Assembly: GCF_900167525.1 (NCBI RefSeq)
Contig: NZ_FUZQ01000002.1
Location: 676,550-740,549, forward strand
DNA: 64,000 nt
Reading direction: 5' to 3'
Source: Krasilnikoviella flava
GTDB lineage: Bacteria > Actinomycetota > Actinomycetes > Actinomycetales > Cellulomonadaceae
Within the stretch, counting starts at the first letter, position 1. Each line of letters begins with the position of its first letter. Shown here one piece after another: positions 61,701 to 64,000 of the stretch. The position numbers and the translations under genes are program-made. The notes below the pieces were generated by a model. The model did no database searches, was not told the origin of the DNA, and saw nothing but the letters and a program-made list of their open reading frames with translations.

Positions 61701-61898
61701 ATGAGTGACAAATCGCCAGACCGCGAACCTTCGCCTCCGCTGCCCGCTATTCAACAGTGGTCGGGGATAAACGATAGTCCGATGGCACGGATGCAGGATC
61801 CTGTTCGAAACACTCCCGAATCAAACGGGTGGTTGAAGTTCGGAATTCCCGCGCTCGCATCGGTCGTTATCGTGGTGCTTGTGGTTCTCTTCCTCTGA
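61701..61898 (+). CDS. small tail-anchored membrane protein
   Basis: 65 aa, ATG 61701 with a GGAGGG about 10 nt upstream. Residues 1-43 are polar and proline-rich; residues 46-65 form one membrane helix ending the protein (FGIPALASVVIVVLVVLFL). Thirty nt after the secreted protein on the same strand, followed by a terminator, so the two make an operon. Possibly an anchor or partner for the secreted protein. Confidence 0.7.
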   Translation: MSDKSPDREPSPPLPAIQQWSGINDSPMARMQDPVRNTPESNGWLKFGIPALASVVIVVLVVLFL

Positions 61899-61912
61899 CG
61901 TCAGAAGCACGG

Positions 61913-61945
61913 CTAAGCGCTCTCGATATCGATGAGAGCGCTTAG
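61913..61945 (+). terminator. rho-independent-like terminator, 12-bp perfect stem
   Basis: CTAAGCGCTCTC (61913-61924) and exact complement (61934-61945), 9-nt loop, followed by TTGTGT. Ends the two-gene unit. Confidence 0.85.
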
Positions 61946-62057
61946 TTGTGTCAATTGCGCAACTGCCAGGAGTCCGAGCCTGGGCCCGCGGCCTCGAAAC
62001 TGCTGCCTGCCCAAATTTGAATCGGTGGCATGGGTGCCACGCATTGGTTGGCGGGCT

Positions 62058-62130
62058 TTCTCATGGCAGGACTCGAACCTGCGACACGGTGGTTAACGGC
62101 CACCTGCTCTGCCAACTGAACTACGGGTCA
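62058..62130 (-). tRNA. tRNA-Asn(GTT)-like, degenerate
   Basis: D arm AGTTCAGTTGGCAGAGC, anticodon stem GGTGG/CCACC with loop CCGTTAA (anticodon GTT), and T arm GCAGG-TTCGAGT-CCTGC are clear. But the acceptor stem fails (TGACCCG against CATGAGA pairs at three of seven) and the universal U33 is C. Probably not functional, or a decayed copy. Confidence 0.6.
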
Positions 62131-62135
62131 ATGCG

Positions 62136-62209
62136 TTAGGATGACAGGTCTCGAAGCTGCGGCCCCCCGGGTCCCAAACCGGGCGCTCTACCAACTGAGA
62201 TACACCCAA
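62136..62209 (-). tRNA. tRNA-Pro(TGG)-like
   Basis: Acceptor TTGGGTG pairs with CATCCTA at five or six of seven positions. D arm TCTCAGTTGGTAGAGC, anticodon loop TTTGGGA (anticodon TGG), T loop TTCGAGA. The anticodon stem has one C-C mismatch and the T stem one mismatch plus a G-U. Lies 5 nt upstream of the Asn-like gene; no CCA encoded. Function uncertain. Confidence 0.6.
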
Positions 62210-62580
62210 GAGTGCGCGGGGTCGCCCGCGCCATGAAGAGTGAATGCCCCGCTGACGACGCCATTGTCGAAAGCGGGGCGCGGGGAGTTGCACGTGAGAG
62301 GAGGAGAGCCGTGCCACCTCAACCCGCAGTAGGACCCCGCCCGTGTAGGTCGACGATGACCACGGACGCGGGGAGCCCTTAAGATTAATACGAAGCCGAA
62401 TCCGTTCGGCGTCATCGGCGCTTCGCGCCGACTTGCCTCACTTTCCTCAACTTCACCATCTATATATATAAGGACCTCAGGACCCCAGGTCGCGCAACCA
62501 AGTTCCCGTGTGACCTGCCCCACACAATCACAGAGGGCCTGCGATGCGAGCGGATACGCCGTCCGCGCCGCGATCCTTGA
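62210..62580. other. gap with no supported gene
   Basis: A minus-strand frame (62188-62523) exists but overlaps the tRNA and has no coding character. A run of alternating TA at about 62463-62471 is the only clear AT-rich patch and could be a promoter element for the minus-strand tRNA-like genes. Confidence 0.4.
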
Positions 62581-62910
62581 CTAGGGGCAGCGGGGGAGTG
62601 GAGACAGGCGGCGCGGAGCGCCGTGTAGCCCTACTTCTTGGCCCTGGGCTTCCTGGCCGGAGTCTTTCTTCTTGGGGCCGCTGGCGCGGCCCAGGAGCCT
62701 CGCCTGAGTATCAGCATCACCGGGCACCTGCCCGTTCGGCTGGTTGACCACGATGATCCCGCCGTCGTCACAGAAGACGAGGCGACGCTTGTCTCCACCA
62801 GCCAGCTCGAGCGACTTCGCCGTCACCCACGGGTGAATCTTGCGGACCCTCGCCGGCTCAGCCGGACGCTCGCCGGAGGGCTGGACCAAACGTGTCTTTC
62901 GTTGCGCCAC
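62581..62910 (-). CDS. small unrecognised basic protein
   Basis: 109 aa from GTG 62910 (VAQRKTRLVQPSGERP); ATG 62982 is an alternative. The middle, VRKIHPWVTAKSLELAGG and RRLVFCDDGGIIVVNQPNG, looks like a genuine small beta-domain. The last 25 residues are low-complexity and may come from a frameshift or overlap. No family recognised. Confidence 0.5.
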   Translation of the reverse strand: MAQRKTRLVQPSGERPAEPARVRKIHPWVTAKSLELAGGDKRRLVFCDDGGIIVVNQPNGQVPGDADTQARLLGRASGPKKKDSGQEAQGQEVGLHGAPRRLSPLPRCP

Positions 62911-63065
62911 GTAACCACTCTGCCCGCCGCGGTGGTCAGATGCGAAACCGCAGGATCCTGCGGATTTTGGCTGCATACTCATGCATGGACCGGAGCCGCG
63001 CCCAATCGGTCATCGACTCTGGAACCCGTACAGGATCTCATCTGCTATACGCTGGCGGACCCAGA

Positions 63066-63851
63066 TCATCCCTCTTGGGGGTCATGCCCCGGGCTTGCAT
63101 CGCCTTGAGCTTGCTCTCCGCCTGTTGCCGGCGCGGATGATTCCTCGGACATGTCTTCTTCGAGACGTCCGAGCGCAAGAGAAAGCCCGTGCAACGTGGG
63201 CCCCTCCTCGGCGCTAGAGGGGAGTTCTTGCAATAGCGCCTGAGCGAGAACGCTCCTCTGCGTCGAATCGGTCTCGGCTGCAAGTTCTCGAACCAGCCGA
63301 GCGATTCGACTACCTTCGTTCGTCGTCTCGTCCCGACGGGAAGGGGTCGTTAGCCATAACTTGGGGACAAAGTCAAACTTTACACCCAGATCCCCAAATG
63401 AGGATTTGGTTTTCCAGATATCCGAGGGTTCACTGGGCTGTCGCTGGACGACGCCCTCCGCCGCAAGGTTGGCGAGGAGCCTTCCCATTTGTGTCCTGGT
63501 CGTGAATAGGGAAGCGCTCCGGCCTGACGGCGTTGACTCCGCCCCGCGGTCGGAAACCTGAGTATCGATCTCGATATGTGGATTTAGCGCAGAAGCTAGG
63601 TCTTCTGGGGCTCCACTTTCTTCGGAGGCGGCTTTTCCCTGCTGGACTGGCCGCCGACGATCAGATGTTGAGTCGGCGTCGGCTTGGGTGGCTGTGCTGA
63701 CGGTGTCCCCAGCTTGCTCGTTGGGGACGATGAGGCCCCAAGCGGTGAGTTCGCGCTCAACCTCTGCGGCGGCTCGAATTCGACGTCGTTTGGTGAACGG
63801 CAGGCGGAAGAGAGCTCCGCCACGTGAGCGCAGAATCGGGTCGATAGGCAT
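63066..63851 (-). CDS. unrecognised element protein
   Basis: 261 aa, ATG 63851 with a GGTGAGGTGA region upstream; ATG 63872 is possible. N-terminus basic (LPFTKRRRIRAAAEVERELTAW), central part polar and disordered, then a helical segment SLFTTRTQMGRLLANLAAEGVV that could be a winged-helix-like fold, and an acidic end. No motif identifies it. GC is lower than in the host genes. Confidence 0.55.
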   Translation of the reverse strand: MPIDPILRSRGGALFRLPFTKRRRIRAAAEVERELTAWGLIVPNEQAGDTVSTATQADADSTSDRRRPVQQGKAASEESGAPEDLASALNPHIEIDTQVSDRGAESTPSGRSASLFTTRTQMGRLLANLAAEGVVQRQPSEPSDIWKTKSSFGDLGVKFDFVPKLWLTTPSRRDETTNEGSRIARLVRELAAETDSTQRSVLAQALLQELPSSAEEGPTLHGLSLALGRLEEDMSEESSAPATGGEQAQGDASPGHDPQEG

Positions 63852-63936
63852 CGCGGTCACCTCACCTTCCAATCAGCAATGCTAGCGCTCCGAAAACAGC
63901 CGAGGTGAATCGCCCTGGGTCTGATGGAGGCTCTGG

Positions 63937-64000
63937 TTATTTGATCTCGGCCAGGGCCCTCGACCCCTGCTGGGTAGCGTAGAGGGCGCTCTCGAACTCG
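63937..64000 (-). CDS. C-terminal end of a further gene (partial)
   Basis: The last 20 or so codons, EFESALYATQQGSRALAEIK followed by TAA, read naturally on the minus strand and run off the window. Too short to identify. Confidence 0.5.
   Translation of the reverse strand, partial: EFESALYATQQGSRALAEIK

Larger units (their letters stand above)
55802..64000. mobile_element. integrated element (prophage or ICE remnant), left end; right end outside the window
   Basis: The boundary is set by the point where tadC similarity stops (about 55801-55804) and by the integrase gene 33 nt further on. Inside, GC drops and codon use differs. It carries a serine integrase, Lsr2, zinc-finger proteins, a frameshifted HNH nuclease, tRNA-like genes and unrecognised genes, consistent with an actinophage. 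No capsid, portal or terminase gene is seen in this 8.2-kb part, so phage identity is not proven. Confidence 0.8.

Noticed and set aside
61975..62057. A third tRNA-like region next to the Asn-like gene
   Set aside because: Only a short GTGGC/GCCAC hairpin with a 6-nt loop; no D or T arm can be built.
62188..62523. 111-codon minus-strand frame
   Set aside because: Runs into the tRNA-Pro-like gene and lacks a ribosome-binding site and coding character.
1..64000. CRISPR arrays, rRNA genes, IS transposases
   Set aside because: No regularly spaced repeats with unique spacers, no rRNA-like stretch and no DDE transposase motif was seen on reading.

Overview
The window is chromosomal DNA from a very high-GC actinobacterium, with many GTG starts and tightly packed, often 4-nt-overlapping genes. 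An acyl-CoA carboxylase with an epsilon subunit, an LpdA-type quinone reductase without redox cysteines, and a Tad pilus locus point to the order Micrococcales, perhaps the Cellulomonadaceae or Promicromonosporaceae. The family assignment is inference from gene content, not from a database search.

Layout. 1-10278: a BMP-type nucleoside ABC importer (lipoprotein cut by the window edge, ATPase, two permeases) followed by the salvage enzymes cdd, deoA, add and deoC, with a C39-peptidase-like protein and a small acidic protein between them. 10268-13485: an ABC ATPase and polytopic membrane protein pair joined by a repeat-encoded mini-ORF, then an iron-box-preceded siderophore-interacting protein. 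13513-17808: phosphohexomutase, purine nucleoside phosphorylase and divergent LpdA-like reductase. 17911-26548: Nudix, MFS exporter, biotin-dependent carboxylase alpha chain, Maf, AEC transporter, DUF885 and a LacI regulator. 26645-31759: LacI operators and a CUT1 sugar importer, then glycerate kinase. 31795-36909: the acc locus (accD, unknown, accE, membrane protein), divergent birA and a class III adenylate cyclase. 37235-40410: LysR regulator divergent from a glyoxalase-fold, SDR and hydrolase operon. 40394-49839: SRAP peptidase, Bcr-type MFS, PadR with its HAAS-like membrane partner, a secreted phytase-like/GDPD fusion, an LCP protein, and the lysG/lysE pair. 49897-55831: aminotransferase, TetR with an alpha/beta hydrolase, and cpaF-tadB-tadC.

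At about 55,802 the tadC reading frame is broken by an integrated element that begins with a large serine recombinase and runs past the right edge. It has lower GC than the host and carries Lsr2, small zinc-finger proteins, a large unrecognised protein, a frameshifted HNH endonuclease remnant, a secreted protein with a small membrane partner, two degenerate tRNA-like genes and unrecognised genes. Except for the integrase, secreted protein and small membrane protein, the coding is on the minus strand.

How it works together. The left half imports nucleosides and degrades them to bases and deoxyribose/ribose phosphates, which the phosphomutase may help channel onwards. The centre supplies malonyl-/methylmalonyl-type CoA through a carboxylase whose alpha and beta genes share an upstream 17-nt motif. 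The regulators LacI, LysR, PadR and TetR each have a clear inverted repeat beside their gene. The most notable event is the interruption of the Tad pilus gene tadC by the element.
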